Source of the DNA: Lachnospiraceae bacterium
Lineage (GTDB): Bacteria; Bacillota; Clostridia; Lachnospirales; Lachnospiraceae
Length of the DNA: 64,000 nucleotides
NCBI GenBank assembly: GCA_022510745.1
Contig: JAFLSY010000007.1
Coordinates: 124,001 to 188,000, forward strand
Direction: 5' to 3'
This document shows positions 50,862-60,050 of this stretch, piece after piece. Each line of letters begins with the position of its first letter. Position 1 is the stretch's first letter. Below the pieces are notes generated by a model that ran no database searches, was not told where the DNA came from, and saw nothing but the letters and a program-made list of their open reading frames with translations. Position numbers and translations under genes: made by a program.

Positions 50862-52550
50862 TTAACGGTCATAAATATAATTTTTATCGAGTCTTGTTTC
50901 GAACTCTTCCACAGGAAGAGGTTTATCGAAATAGAACCCCTGAGCAAGATTACATTTATTATCTGCAAGGAGTTGTACCTGTTCTTTTGTTTCAACGCCC
51001 TCGGAAATACATTCGAGCCCCATTTCCTGAGTCATGGCGATGATATACTTGAACATTACATCCTTTTGACTGGAATTCCCATCGCTCTTAGCAGGCAAAA
51101 GGCTCCTATCCAGCTTTAAAACGTTCCAAGGTATCTCCTTGATAAGATTAAGGGAAGAATAACCAATACCGAAGTCGTCCACAGAAGTGGAAATGCCTGA
51201 TTGCTGGAGACCTCCGATAATACGTTTAAGGTCTCTGAACTCGACGTCGGTAGTTGTCTCGGTAAGCTCTATTTCTATGTATTCATGCGGAACATTGTTC
51301 CTATCAATGATCTCGATGATATGCTCCAAAAGATCTGTATCCGAAAGGTGGCGGCGTGAAAGATTGACCGATACGCGCACAACATTCATGCCGGCATCGA
51401 GCCATCTTCTGATATCCTTGCATACAGCATCGAGCATATAGAAATCCAGCTTGCATATATCACGCCCCTGTTCAAGAACGGGAATAAATTCTCCGGGCGG
51501 TATCATCTGTCCGTTATGCATCCAGCGGCACAGAGCCTCTGCGCCTGCGATATGTCTGCCATTGATTGCGACCTTTGGCTGATAGTACACGAGAAATTCC
51601 CTTTCTTCAAGAGCCTTCTGGAAGTTTACGGAAATATCATCATTATGCTTGATTCTTGTAAGAAGAGCGTCATCGAAATACACAACATCTGTATCGGGAG
51701 AGTCTTTTGCAAGGTGGGCGGCCAGACTGACACGGTCCATGATATCTGTCGGAAGAATAACCCTGCCGATATCCTTGATAACATATACACCTGCAGTTGC
51801 AGTGATAAATATACGTTCATTGTTGGGTTCATCGTAAATAATGCTTGTCCCGCTCAGTATATCAAGAACAGATTGAAGTTTATCACTCTTTACAAGCGTT
51901 AAGAAGTTGTCTCCGCCTATTCTGCAGAGTAATTCATTTTCGTCGTCGAGAAGATCGTCAATCAAGCTGATAAACTTTTTCATGACGAGAGTTCCGTTTT
52001 CACGGCCAATATACTGATTGACTGCAGAAAAACGTTTAAAGTTAAAGCGGACGACAGTGAATTGGCCTATTCGCCCGGAAGTCCACAGTATCCGGGCACA
52101 CTTCATAAATTGTTTAAGATTATACATATCAAAATCGCTGTCGTAGTAAGTCAAGTGATGAACTAGTTGAACAAGTCTGGTTTTTCCGTTGAACGTACTG
52201 AGTAAAGCAATAAATACATTGATCCCGTTTCGTTCTTCTTCCGTCCACTCCGGTTCCCCTTCTATGGCGTAAATATTATAGAATATGATTGTTTCGTCCG
52301 GGGCATTAATACGTTTGTTTATGCAAATGTCTTTACAGGCTTTTCCACTGTCGTAAAAGCAGTGTGTAACAGATGATCCGAAATGCATGGAAGCTTCATT
52401 TTCGTATATTACGATTTCAACTTTCCCCAATCTCAGAACATGGCAAAACTCATCCATAGCTTCGAAAATTTGCTCGGGACTAGGGTTAGGAAGCTGATGT
52501 AATTTACATATAGAGTTTTCAAGCGCTGTAAGATACTTGGTTGAATTCAT
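50862..52550 (-). CDS. GGDEF/EAL protein with degenerate GGDEF, likely c-di-GMP phosphodiesterase
   Basis: The 562-residue cytosolic protein has an N-terminal unrecognised region (about 1-150) and a GGDEF-like domain (about 160-290). There the signature reads CRIGGDNFLTLV, so the catalytic GGDEF is altered to GGDNF. The EAL domain (about 310-560) keeps its motifs: FLVYYQPKVAI, GAEALCRW, EIELTETTTD, DDFGIGYSSLNLI and LKLDRSLL. This pattern predicts an active cyclic di-GMP phosphodiesterase with a regulatory GGDEF module that may bind GTP. AGGGGATATGT precedes the ATG. Confidence 0.92.
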   Translation of the reverse strand: MNSTKYLTALENSICKLHQLPNPSPEQIFEAMDEFCHVLRLGKVEIVIYENEASMHFGSSVTHCFYDSGKACKDICINKRINAPDETIIFYNIYAIEGEPEWTEEERNGINVFIALLSTFNGKTRLVQLVHHLTYYDSDFDMYNLKQFMKCARILWTSGRIGQFTVVRFNFKRFSAVNQYIGRENGTLVMKKFISLIDDLLDDENELLCRIGGDNFLTLVKSDKLQSVLDILSGTSIIYDEPNNERIFITATAGVYVIKDIGRVILPTDIMDRVSLAAHLAKDSPDTDVVYFDDALLTRIKHNDDISVNFQKALEEREFLVYYQPKVAINGRHIAGAEALCRWMHNGQMIPPGEFIPVLEQGRDICKLDFYMLDAVCKDIRRWLDAGMNVVRVSVNLSRRHLSDTDLLEHIIEIIDRNNVPHEYIEIELTETTTDVEFRDLKRIIGGLQQSGISTSVDDFGIGYSSLNLIKEIPWNVLKLDRSLLPAKSDGNSSQKDVMFKYIIAMTQEMGLECISEGVETKEQVQLLADNKCNLAQGFYFDKPLPVEEFETRLDKNYIYDR

Positions 52551-52608
52551 ACATATCCCCTCCGAATACAGTTATTGACCTATATCAGATTTGCATTTTA
52601 TAGTCGCT

Positions 52609-53247
52609 TCATGCCTTGAACAAGGTCATTATACCATATAATGACAAAAAAGGACACATACCTCTGTGTTTTCTCTCATAAAATTTCGGTTTTACTTTTA
52701 CCCACTCAATGGATTTAAAATGATAACCGTTAAAGCTTTCTATATCACATCCGGTACAAAATGACAAATTGTCTCTGCTTTCTTCCAGTAAGGTTTTATA
52801 ATCACAAGGGACTTCAATTGACATTTCCTCGTCCATCGCATGAATAAACTCTTTCCATTTTGTATCGTTCATATAACTGGTAAGTTGTCTTTCTTGAACT
52901 ATTTCTGTAATTTTCTCACTTATTGTCTTCTTATAATTAAAATCTCCATTATCAACTTCATTCACCAGATGCTGGAGAAAATGAAAAAACTGGTCGTCAT
53001 ATTTTCGCCCATAGTGACTTGGCGAAACCTGCTCTCCATTTCTTTCTACATAATACCAGCAGTCTCCGTTCCATTTATTGATATATAGGATTAAACGTAC
53101 ATTCATTTTCCAATGAACATCAAGAGCGCAACCCCTTTTCCGCATTTCCTCACTGCACTCTTGCACTATGCCATGTTTAAAATCAATCTTATCCAAAATT
53201 TGTTTTGAGACACTCTCGACTAAATTAATATAATCTTCATTATTCAT
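52609..53247 (-). CDS. Hypothetical protein, DUF6678-like
   Basis: The 212-residue soluble protein has an N-terminal half with many aromatic residues (NKWNGDCWYYVERNGEQVSP). The C-terminal half contains NDTKWKEFIHAMDEEM, then NLSFCTGCDIESFNGYHFKS and IEWVKVKPKFYERKHRG. That second half resembles the DUF6678 family found in immunity-protein-like contexts; this is a tentative match from memory. No signal peptide or membrane helix is seen. It is followed by the GGDEF/EAL gene on the same strand, about 58 bp away. Confidence 0.55.
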   Translation of the reverse strand: MNNEDYINLVESVSKQILDKIDFKHGIVQECSEEMRKRGCALDVHWKMNVRLILYINKWNGDCWYYVERNGEQVSPSHYGRKYDDQFFHFLQHLVNEVDNGDFNYKKTISEKITEIVQERQLTSYMNDTKWKEFIHAMDEEMSIEVPCDYKTLLEESRDNLSFCTGCDIESFNGYHFKSIEWVKVKPKFYERKHRGMCPFLSLYGIMTLFKA

Positions 53248-53408
53248 AATATTCCCATCTCTTAATGCCTTTTAGCAGGCATTACACTTTTTCCATTACT
53301 TTTTCAAAATTTTCCCGTTGTTGTTCCTCACCATTATCAAAGGATCTGCCATATGAGAAGTAGCTAGCATATATTCCATATTGTTCTCTATAAATCATAT
53401 ATCTGTAA

Positions 53409-53993
53409 CTAGACTATTATTTTTTCGTTCGCATGAGCGTACAAGATTCTTTTCGGATTATAACGCATAATGTTATCCCAGTCGTTTTTAAGCTTCGGAT
53501 TGTCATTATAAGCTGCTAAATAGTCAATAGGTTCTAAATCACCAACAATGCAATCCCCACTATCCAAAATTACAGAAATACTATCTTCACTATGACTCGT
53601 CGTAGAAATGACTTCTCCACTAATTCCCATAGCCAATAGGAAATCTCTGCTCTCAGAACAACTTATCACCGTAGCTTTCGTTTCGCTGATCGGTTTATAT
53701 TTTAAGCGGTTGTCCCTGCGAAATATTTCATCAGCAAAATGGACATATTTAATCTGCGTGTCTATCAATAAAAGTTTTACGCCTTGCTCCATAAGTTCAC
53801 TGATAATCCCAATATGATCCGGGTGATAATGCGTAGCAAGCACATATGTGATATCCCGGATTCCTATTTGATGATTCTTAATCTCTTTATAAAATACTGA
53901 TAATGTTCCTGCATAGTCAGTATCAACAAGCAAATTTGCACCATTTCCACGTAAGAAAAACGTATTCGTGTTACCATATCGCAATGTTATCAT
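53409..53993 (-). CDS. MBL-fold metallohydrolase
   Basis: The 194-residue compact metallo-beta-lactamase fold has the zinc motif ATHYHPDHIGI (HxHxDH). A further His follows in TTSHSEDSI, an Asp in CIVGDLEP, and the last ligand is in LYAHANEKIIV. It is short for the family, but all five metal-ligand regions are present, so it looks complete. Members of this size include glyoxalase-II-like and quorum-lactone hydrolases; the substrate is not predictable. It stands alone on the minus strand. Confidence 0.88.
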   Translation of the reverse strand: MITLRYGNTNTFFLRGNGANLLVDTDYAGTLSVFYKEIKNHQIGIRDITYVLATHYHPDHIGIISELMEQGVKLLLIDTQIKYVHFADEIFRRDNRLKYKPISETKATVISCSESRDFLLAMGISGEVISTTSHSEDSISVILDSGDCIVGDLEPIDYLAAYNDNPKLKNDWDNIMRYNPKRILYAHANEKIIV

Positions 53994-54075
53994 CCAAGAT
54001 GTTCTCCCATTGTCAATTCACCTAACGGCAATCCGCAAATTATAAGTATTGATAAAGTATTTTCTTTCCCTTGCG

Positions 54076-54333
54076 TCACTTCTTTAAAAAGTCACTAAAC
54101 TCTTTTAATTCTTTTTTCTTGTCTTCCGAAAGAAAATTAAATTCCGTATTGCAAATTGCTCCCTCTAGTGTATATAAATGCACCAGACAAACTTGAGGAT
54201 ATTCCTGCTTTAGCTTTATAAAAGCCTGTTTTGCACCCAACTCAATCAGTTTCTCCGGGGAATCAATTCCAACATTTATTAACTTTCTTTCCATCTCTTT
54301 TCCAATATTCATCATAGACGTTAATTCTGACAT
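54076..54333 (-). CDS. TfoX C-terminal domain protein
   Basis: The 85-residue protein is a stand-alone TfoX_C helix-hairpin-helix module: LTSMMNIGKEMERKLINVGI, then SPEKLIELGAKQAFIKLKQ and a helical tail. Stand-alone TfoX_C proteins are common in Firmicutes and their role is not known. TfoX itself is a competence regulator in Proteobacteria, so the name should not be read as function. It lies 82 bp upstream of the MBL gene on the same strand. Confidence 0.9.
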   Translation of the reverse strand: MSELTSMMNIGKEMERKLINVGIDSPEKLIELGAKQAFIKLKQEYPQVCLVHLYTLEGAICNTEFNFLSEDKKKELKEFSDFLKK

Positions 54334-54698
54334 ATTTCCTCCCCAAATACCGAGTTTGAACCTGAACTGCTCAATAAAAATGATTTTCTTATCCTACATT
54401 TCACACATCATTTCAAAAAACGGAGCAGTTACCCACTCCGTACATTATCACACACAGGCTATCTCGTTAAATGTAATTTTCTATGCATCAATCCTTACAT
54501 CATTCCAACTCGGCAAGTTCAACTTGTGACCTAAATTATTTTGTTTAAGTTTCATTGTGAAATTACCGTTTTTTACATAATTTATTTTGGCTTACTGATT
54601 TTTGTTGCCAAAATGTTGCCACGCATTTATTATACAAAAATCAGCAAAGAAAGCACCTGCTTTTGCCATAAAAAACAAAACCCCAAACCGGAATTTTA
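54334..54698. other. Intergenic region with terminator and a tandem GGCAAC sequence
   Basis: No gene is seen in these 365 bp. They hold a terminator (54415-54441). On the minus strand there is GGCAACATTTTGGCAACAAAA, the kind of sequence often found at integrase gene ends, near 54602-54622. That resemblance is not proof of a former element. Confidence 0.4.
54415..54441 (-). terminator. Terminator downstream of the GNAT gene
   Basis: On the minus strand ACGGAG and CTCCGT pair across a 10-nt loop, followed by TTTTTTG. Confidence 0.55.
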
Positions 54699-55112
54699 CT
54701 ATTTCCGGATAACCTTTCTCATTGCTGGTCCACAAAATTCATGCGGAATTATTTTAAAACCTAGTTTCTCATAAAATATTTCCTTTCCCTTTTCTGCAAT
54801 TAACTGCACGCTGGATCGTCCTCCAACTGGCGTCGTCTTATCAACGTATTCTATTATTCTATTGAGGATTTCACTACCTATACCATTTTTCTGATAAGCA
54901 GGTTGTACCACAATATCGACTACCACAAAATAAAAACCATCTCCAATTAATCTCCCCATGCCGATAGTATGATTATCTTCAGCTGCTGTAACTGTATATA
55001 AACTATGAATAAGCGCATTTTCTATCTGTTTTTTTGCAAAATTAAGCCATCCAACACTTTCTCTCAATCTGCAATAGTCTTCATAACACAATGCATTCTC
55101 TTTATATTCCAT
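54699..55112 (-). CDS. GNAT-family N-acetyltransferase
   Basis: The 137-residue acetyltransferase has an acetyl-CoA-binding motif QPAYQKNGIGSEILNRIIEY (Q/RxxGxG/A) after strand DIVVQP, and a C-terminal FYEKLGFKIIP. The size is normal for single-domain GNATs. It probably acetylates a small molecule or protein amine. No linked gene points to the substrate. Confidence 0.9.
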   Translation of the reverse strand: MEYKENALCYEDYCRLRESVGWLNFAKKQIENALIHSLYTVTAAEDNHTIGMGRLIGDGFYFVVVDIVVQPAYQKNGIGSEILNRIIEYVDKTTPVGGRSSVQLIAEKGKEIFYEKLGFKIIPHEFCGPAMRKVIRK

Positions 55113-55201
55113 ACATTAACCTCTTTTTATTCCTAAACCATCCAAGTCCACAAAATAGATTTACAGATTTGATTATACTACTTCCTCTCTCCATTTACCA
55201 C

Positions 55202-55237
55202 AAAAATATGGGGCATAACAACCACCACGCCCCACAT
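55202..55237 (-). terminator. Terminator after the relaxase-like fragment
   Basis: On the minus strand ATGTGGGGCGTGGTGG and its partner ending GCCCCATAT pair as a hairpin, followed by TTTTTG. It lies 4 bp after the fragment's stop codon at 55241. Confidence 0.7.
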
Positions 55238-55240
55238 TTT

Positions 55241-55429
55241 CTATCTCTTCAACGTTCTCTCAATCTTCTGTTTCTGCCCTTTCAAGTCATTCTGCTTCTC
55301 ATACAAACTGTTTCGTTCTTTACAGAGTTCTTTCATCCGCTCCAACTGCGCCCTCACTCCCTTCCGGCAATCCGGCTTTATCTTCTTATATCCACCAGTC
55401 AAAACTTCATTAAATTTTTTTATTTTTTG
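55241..55429 (-). pseudogene. C-terminal fragment of a mobile-element protein (relaxase-like)
   Basis: A 62-codon open frame on the minus strand with no plausible start encodes a charged, coiled tail: PDCRKGVRAQLERMKELCKE, then RNSLYEKQNDLKGQKQKIER and a stop. The pattern resembles C-terminal ends of relaxase/mobilisation proteins of clostridial elements. Upstream an in-frame TAA and low-complexity A/T sequence cut it off. The identity is tentative, but the frame, basic coiled composition and following terminator support a gene relic. Confidence 0.4.
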
Positions 55430-55578
55430 TTATAACCCTATACCGTGAAAATATGAAAAAGTAAATTATAAAATGACAGAGAACAGAAAAAGGACTGCCA
55501 AAGCAGCCCTTTACCTCGTCTTATCATTTTCATATTTAGTTTTTACCGTTATACTCATGCATCATATAATTGCCACTT

Positions 55579-56526
55579 TCAATCTAAATACTGTTCAATC
55601 ATTTCAAATAAACTTTTTTGATATATTGGAATGAAACTACTTATTCCGTACATCTTATCTATAAAATCCAAACCCTTTTCAAATTCACTTTCTACTACTT
55701 TATAATTCAATTTACATTCAGACCAAACAAATTTTTTATCATCATTAACATTTTTCAATATTTGGAATATTGTATCGACAAAATATATTAAATATGAAAC
55801 AGTTACTGCGATAAAATATTTACAAGATATAACATTTCCATTTGACAAAAATTCTTCAGGCATAAACAAATCATCAACTTCTAGATTATAGACTTGGAAT
55901 AAAGGTTCATTCCCATTATAAAAAATCATACAAGAAGCGCCTTCATGTACCAATTTATTTCTAACTTTTCTGACCTCATCAAACCATTCTAAATCTATTT
56001 GCTCGCTACTATATTTTTGAATTAACTTTCTAATATACTCCAATTTTACATTGGTTCTTTCATATTCCCCTATATGTTTTTTAGAATTATTTTTTTTATA
56101 AGCACTTTCATCCATATGTATCACTTTATCTAAAATTTTTACAACATATTCAACAATAACGCGGTATTTATAAATGAAATACTCCATATAAATCTGTATG
56201 GAATCTTTTTCTTCATCATAAAACAACTCCGCTTCCCCATTTTCATTTTCAACAAACAAAGGGTTACCCTGATGGCCAATAGCATAATCTTTGACTTTTT
56301 TTGTGACTAATAACATCTTCTTTATATCTTGGCTTATCGCTTTTTCAATGTTATCTAATTTAACCATTTTACTCTTGTTTTCAATTAATTCAATTGACGC
56401 CAAAAAGGCGCTTATTCTCATTTTTATCAAATCAGCAATATTTTTTTCACAATATTCATTTTGTAACCATTTTAATTTCTTTTGATCATTTTCAAAATTT
56501 ATCCCTTTATATAATTCCTCTCTCAT
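55579..56526 (-). CDS. HEPN-like hypothetical protein
   Basis: The protein is 315 residues from MREELYKGINFENDQKKL; AAAGGAGTAGTT precedes this ATG, and the ORF's upstream Met lacks a site. It is mostly helical and A+T rich. A stretch at about residues 205-220 reads EVRKVRNKLVHEGAS, an RNKLVH (Rx4H) motif of the kind seen in HEPN and Cthe_2314-like domains. A hydrophobic helix follows (FIAVTVSYLIYFVDTIFQIL). No partner antitoxin gene is adjacent. It lies between a mobile-element relic and the IS481 element, in a region with foreign character. Confidence 0.6.
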   Translation of the reverse strand: MREELYKGINFENDQKKLKWLQNEYCEKNIADLIKMRISAFLASIELIENKSKMVKLDNIEKAISQDIKKMLLVTKKVKDYAIGHQGNPLFVENENGEAELFYDEEKDSIQIYMEYFIYKYRVIVEYVVKILDKVIHMDESAYKKNNSKKHIGEYERTNVKLEYIRKLIQKYSSEQIDLEWFDEVRKVRNKLVHEGASCMIFYNGNEPLFQVYNLEVDDLFMPEEFLSNGNVISCKYFIAVTVSYLIYFVDTIFQILKNVNDDKKFVWSECKLNYKVVESEFEKGLDFIDKMYGISSFIPIYQKSLFEMIEQYLD

Positions 56527-56791
56527 AACTACTCCTTTCAAATTTTTCAATTAATTGACAATTTTTCCCAAGATTTAGTCTGTATTCTTTTACAAATTAA
56601 TATGATTAGGCACATCATGGATATCATATCAGAAAACGTTGACTGTTGCAATTTCCAATCATAGTAGGCATCTGGATCTGTGTAGGATTACAATACATGT
56701 GTTACAACTGAATAATTAAAAAGCAGGGATACTGCCTTTGTGTTATATTTTAGTCACCACAACAAAAATCCAACCAAAGGAGACCCCTGCT

Positions 56792-57754
56792 GTGACTACT
56801 ATAACATAAGATATGAGATTCCGTCTATCCTTCATCCGCTACGCTGATAAGTATGGTGTCACTAACGCTGCCATCAAATACAAGACCAACCGGCAGTATG
56901 TCTACCGCTGGAAACGTCGCTTTGACGGCTCTATCGAGTCCTTGCGTGACCGCTCCAGAAGACCCCACCACCATCCTAACCAGCATACCCCCGAAGAGAT
57001 CAAGCTCATCTCTGACGTGCGTAGACGTAATCCCGATGCCAGTCTTGTCGTCTTCTGGGTCAAGCTCATGCAGCGGGGCTATTCCCGTTCCATCCCGGGA
57101 CTTTACCGTTTCCTAAAGAAGCAGGGCATCATGGCTGTCCATCCGCCTAACCTCAAGTATGTCCCCAAGCCTTATGAGCAGATGGATCATCCCGGGCAGC
57201 GTATCCAGATCGATGTGAAGTTTGTTCCTGCCGTATGTCTGGTCGGCGACGCCAAAGGGAAACAGTTCTATCAGTATACCGCTATTGATGAATACTCCCG
57301 TTGGCGCTTTATGGACGCTCTTGAGGAACACAGTTCCTATTCTTCCATGTTGTTACTGGAGCACCTGGTCAAGGCGTTTCGCCTTCCCATCAAATGTGTA
57401 CAAACAGATAACGGGCAGGAATTTACAAAGCGTTTCAGCTCTCACGGTGGTTCCGACAAGCCCACTATCTTTCAGGTACGCCTTGCACAGTTTGGGATCC
57501 GGCACAAGCTGATCAAGCCCTTTACTCCCCGCCACAATTGGAAAGTGGAACGCAGCCACAGGAAAGACAATGAACGGTTCTATGCCACCCATACCTTCTA
57601 TTCTTTTGAGGATTTCGGCAATCAGCTTAAGGTATACAACCGTAGAGATTACAACAACTTTCCTATGCGTCCTCTTGGATGGAAAACACCTAAGCAGATA
57701 CTACAGGATTATTTAAGGGTCAGTGAACAAACCTACAACTTAAAAGAATCTTAG
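56792..57754 (+). mobile_element. IS481-family element, transposase with an in-frame stop near its start
   Basis: A GTG at 56792, preceded by AAAGGAG, opens the frame but meets TAA at 56807-56809 (codon 6). The frame continues from ATG 56813 as a 313-residue IS481-type transposase. Helix-turn-helix sequences (KYGVTNAAIKYKTNRQYVYR) are followed by the DDE domain: IQIDVKF, CVQTDNGQEF and KVERSHRKDNERFY. RHNWKVERSHR has Trp where the family usually has Gly. Clear terminal inverted repeats could not be identified. With the stop codon, and no ribosome binding site at ATG 56813, the copy is probably inactive. Confidence 0.8.
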
Positions 57755-57884
57755 TTTTAGAGGATTCCAATTTTCTTGACTAACGCATCAGTTTTACGAA
57801 ACTGAAATTTAATGCCTATCTTGGAGCAATAAAATTTCAATTTCTTAAATACTTATTACAATATAAAGTGTTAAATTACCCTAG

Positions 57885-58835
57885 TTAATTATCCATCTCA
57901 TTTAAGTACTTCTTAATATCTTCACTTATTCTAACATACTCATAATCATGAACATAATGTGGACAATCTAACTGTACAATATTTGCATTCTCCACATTAC
58001 TTACATAACTTTGAATGTATCCTGGCCATTCTTTTTTTAATTTATCACTAGAAACAAATAAAAGCATAGGAACTTGCGGAGTTTTTCCATCCCCAACCGT
58101 TTTCGCATTTTGACTGATGTACTTAAATTCATTTAGAACAGTCTTGTTTAGGAAATTATAGTACATCATTGCATGGGCAATATCCTTCTCTTCTTCAGTA
58201 AGGATTCCGTACTTTACACAATCCATATCACTTATTAAGGGTAAAACCCTTATCCATCCGATTCTTGTAAAGAAGTTCCTAATCGTATTTAAGAGAACTT
58301 CATCCTTAAAGTCTATTAAGGCCTCTGGTACAGCCATGTCGAGACCAATAATTGCTTCCACCTCATCGGGATATTGCTGCGCCCAATACAAGGATTCTAG
58401 TCCTGACAAAGAATGGGGACAAAGCACATACGGGCCTTCAATACCCGCCTTAGTTAATGCTGCTCTGGTTTCACTTAATACAGTTGCAATGTCCCTTGGC
58501 GAATCGACCACATCGCTAAAACCGTAACCAAATCTTTCAACCACAACTATTTTATATTCATCTGACAGCAATGAATACAGGGATTTAAAATCCAAAATTG
58601 GAGATGTCGTCTCGGACCCCGATAAAAAAACCAGTGTTTTTTCACCCTCACCTTCTGAATAAACGCTCATATTGTGCCCATTAACTTCCACTAATTGGCC
58701 TAAAGGCGTTCTTAATTCTTCTTCTCTTTTAAGTTGAATAAAATGTATAGAAATAATGACCACGAATACCGTAAGTTCAATGCACAGTTGTATCAGAAAT
58801 ATCCTTTTCTTATTTTTCTTTTTTATTTCAGACAT
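57885..58835 (-). CDS. Membrane-anchored alpha/beta hydrolase
   Basis: The 316-residue protein has one N-terminal membrane helix (about 11-33) and then an alpha/beta hydrolase domain probably outside the cell. Visible motifs are LVFLSGSETTSP, VVERFGYGFSD, and the nucleophile region LCPHSLSGLESLYWAQ, where Ser takes the place of Gly after the nucleophile compared with GHSLGG. A late CPHYVHDYEYV carries the probable catalytic His. Its natural substrate is unknown. The next upstream gene, an XRE regulator with a zinc ribbon, ends 12 bp before it, so the two form an operon. Confidence 0.85.
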   Translation of the reverse strand: MSEIKKKNKKRIFLIQLCIELTVFVVIISIHFIQLKREEELRTPLGQLVEVNGHNMSVYSEGEGEKTLVFLSGSETTSPILDFKSLYSLLSDEYKIVVVERFGYGFSDVVDSPRDIATVLSETRAALTKAGIEGPYVLCPHSLSGLESLYWAQQYPDEVEAIIGLDMAVPEALIDFKDEVLLNTIRNFFTRIGWIRVLPLISDMDCVKYGILTEEEKDIAHAMMYYNFLNKTVLNEFKYISQNAKTVGDGKTPQVPMLLFVSSDKLKKEWPGYIQSYVSNVENANIVQLDCPHYVHDYEYVRISEDIKKYLNEMDN

Positions 58836-58847
58836 AGATTCCTCCTA

Positions 58848-59462
58848 TTATTCCTTACTCATAACTTTTTGATGATAGTTAATCTTTTTACAATTTGGGC
58901 AACACATTTTTCTTTTGCGTCCTACATTTGTCGCTTTTAAAATATTATGAAACGTTGCTGTATATATGTAACCACACTCCGAACACTGATAGTATCCCGT
59001 CATTTGTTCCATCCATATTCCAATGAAAATATATCCAGCCATAATAAGAATAGCTAACCCCCAAAGTAATATGCTATGCAGGTTACTTAATGAAGTGACA
59101 CTAAATGCAATTCCACAAATACCCACAAGGGTTATTGCAGCTATTACTCCTGTACATTTTTCCAAAAAAAGAAGTTGCCGTGCCTTCTTTTCTTCCATTT
59201 CTTTCAGAGAAATAATCAATTCCTCTGATACCATTGCCTCAGCCTCCATTGTTAGTTTTTCTCCTTTCAATAACTCATTTACATTAATTGAAAGAATCTC
59301 ACAGAGTGGCAACATAATCGAAGAATCAGGCATAGATTTTCCATTCTCCCATTTTGAAACAGCACCATCTGTTACTCCTAGCATTTCCGCTAATTTCGCC
59401 TGGGTATACCCTTTTTCTTTTCTGCATGAAGCTATAAATTTTCCAATTTTTACTACATCCAT
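58848..59462 (-). CDS. XRE regulator with membrane helices and C-terminal zinc ribbon
   Basis: The 204-residue protein begins with a Cro/CI-type helix-turn-helix (YTQAKLAEMLGVTDGAVSKW). A helical linker, two membrane helices (about 100-120 and 130-150) and a C-terminal zinc ribbon follow (YQCSECGYIY, then MCCPNCKKINYH). This layout is frequent among clostridial XRE proteins that sense envelope state. It is transcribed with the membrane-anchored hydrolase. Confidence 0.88.
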   Translation of the reverse strand: MDVVKIGKFIASCRKEKGYTQAKLAEMLGVTDGAVSKWENGKSMPDSSIMLPLCEILSINVNELLKGEKLTMEAEAMVSEELIISLKEMEEKKARQLLFLEKCTGVIAAITLVGICGIAFSVTSLSNLHSILLWGLAILIMAGYIFIGIWMEQMTGYYQCSECGYIYTATFHNILKATNVGRKRKMCCPNCKKINYHQKVMSKE

Positions 59463-60050
59463 CTTGAAACCTCCCGAAATTGATTTCTCTGTCGTTCTTT
59501 CGATATCATTCTATAGATACAAGAAGAAAAATACCATATACCAATGGTAGAATTGCCTACATTTAAGCAACTCTACCTATTCGCAACCCCAAATATCAAA
59601 TTACTGTCCGTAAGAAAATTAGATTTACAATTGTTTCAAATATCTAGAATTGTTTACATCCTTCACCACTTCACCGTATGACCGGTAGTGCATGAAACTG
59701 GAATTTAGCAGTAATAAATTCTAAGTTGTCTGTTTAGGCAAATCAAATTTTTCTTTATTACCTATTCTTTCCAGCACGTTTATTTTATCAAAAATGCAAT
59801 GATTTTGTATTAAAAAAATGCCTAATAGACTATGCTACGGCATTTTAATTTCAATACATTACCAACATACATACGTAACACAATTGACCACCTAGATTCC
59901 AGCCATACATACACAGCTGAGGAACTTCGTAAATCAATTGAGTTTCTTATCAAACTACTAAGATGAATTTTTGTACCCAAATCGTACCCACCACCAATTT
60001 AAAAATCCCTACAAAGCCCATAATTACTGGCTCTGTAGGGATTTACCTTT
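59463..60050. other. Intergenic region between the XRE gene and guaA
   Basis: These 588 bp hold no recognisable intact gene. A 44-codon frame on the plus strand (59832-59966, ending AEELRKSIEFLIKLLR) has no known family. On the minus strand there is GGGTACGATTTGGGTACAAAA, the type of sequence seen after integrase genes. The guaA terminator occupies the last part. Confidence 0.45.
60001..60044 (-). terminator. Terminator of guaA
   Basis: On the minus strand AAATCCCTACA and TGTAGGGATTT pair with an inner AGCC/GGCT stem and a short A+T-rich loop, followed by TTAAATT. It begins 7 bp after the guaA stop codon. Confidence 0.75.

Noticed and set aside
59832..59966. 44-codon frame as an integrase C-terminus
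   Set aside because: Its sequence (AEELRKSIEFLIKLLR at the end) has no catalytic Arg, His or Tyr motif of tyrosine recombinases, so the identity cannot be supported.
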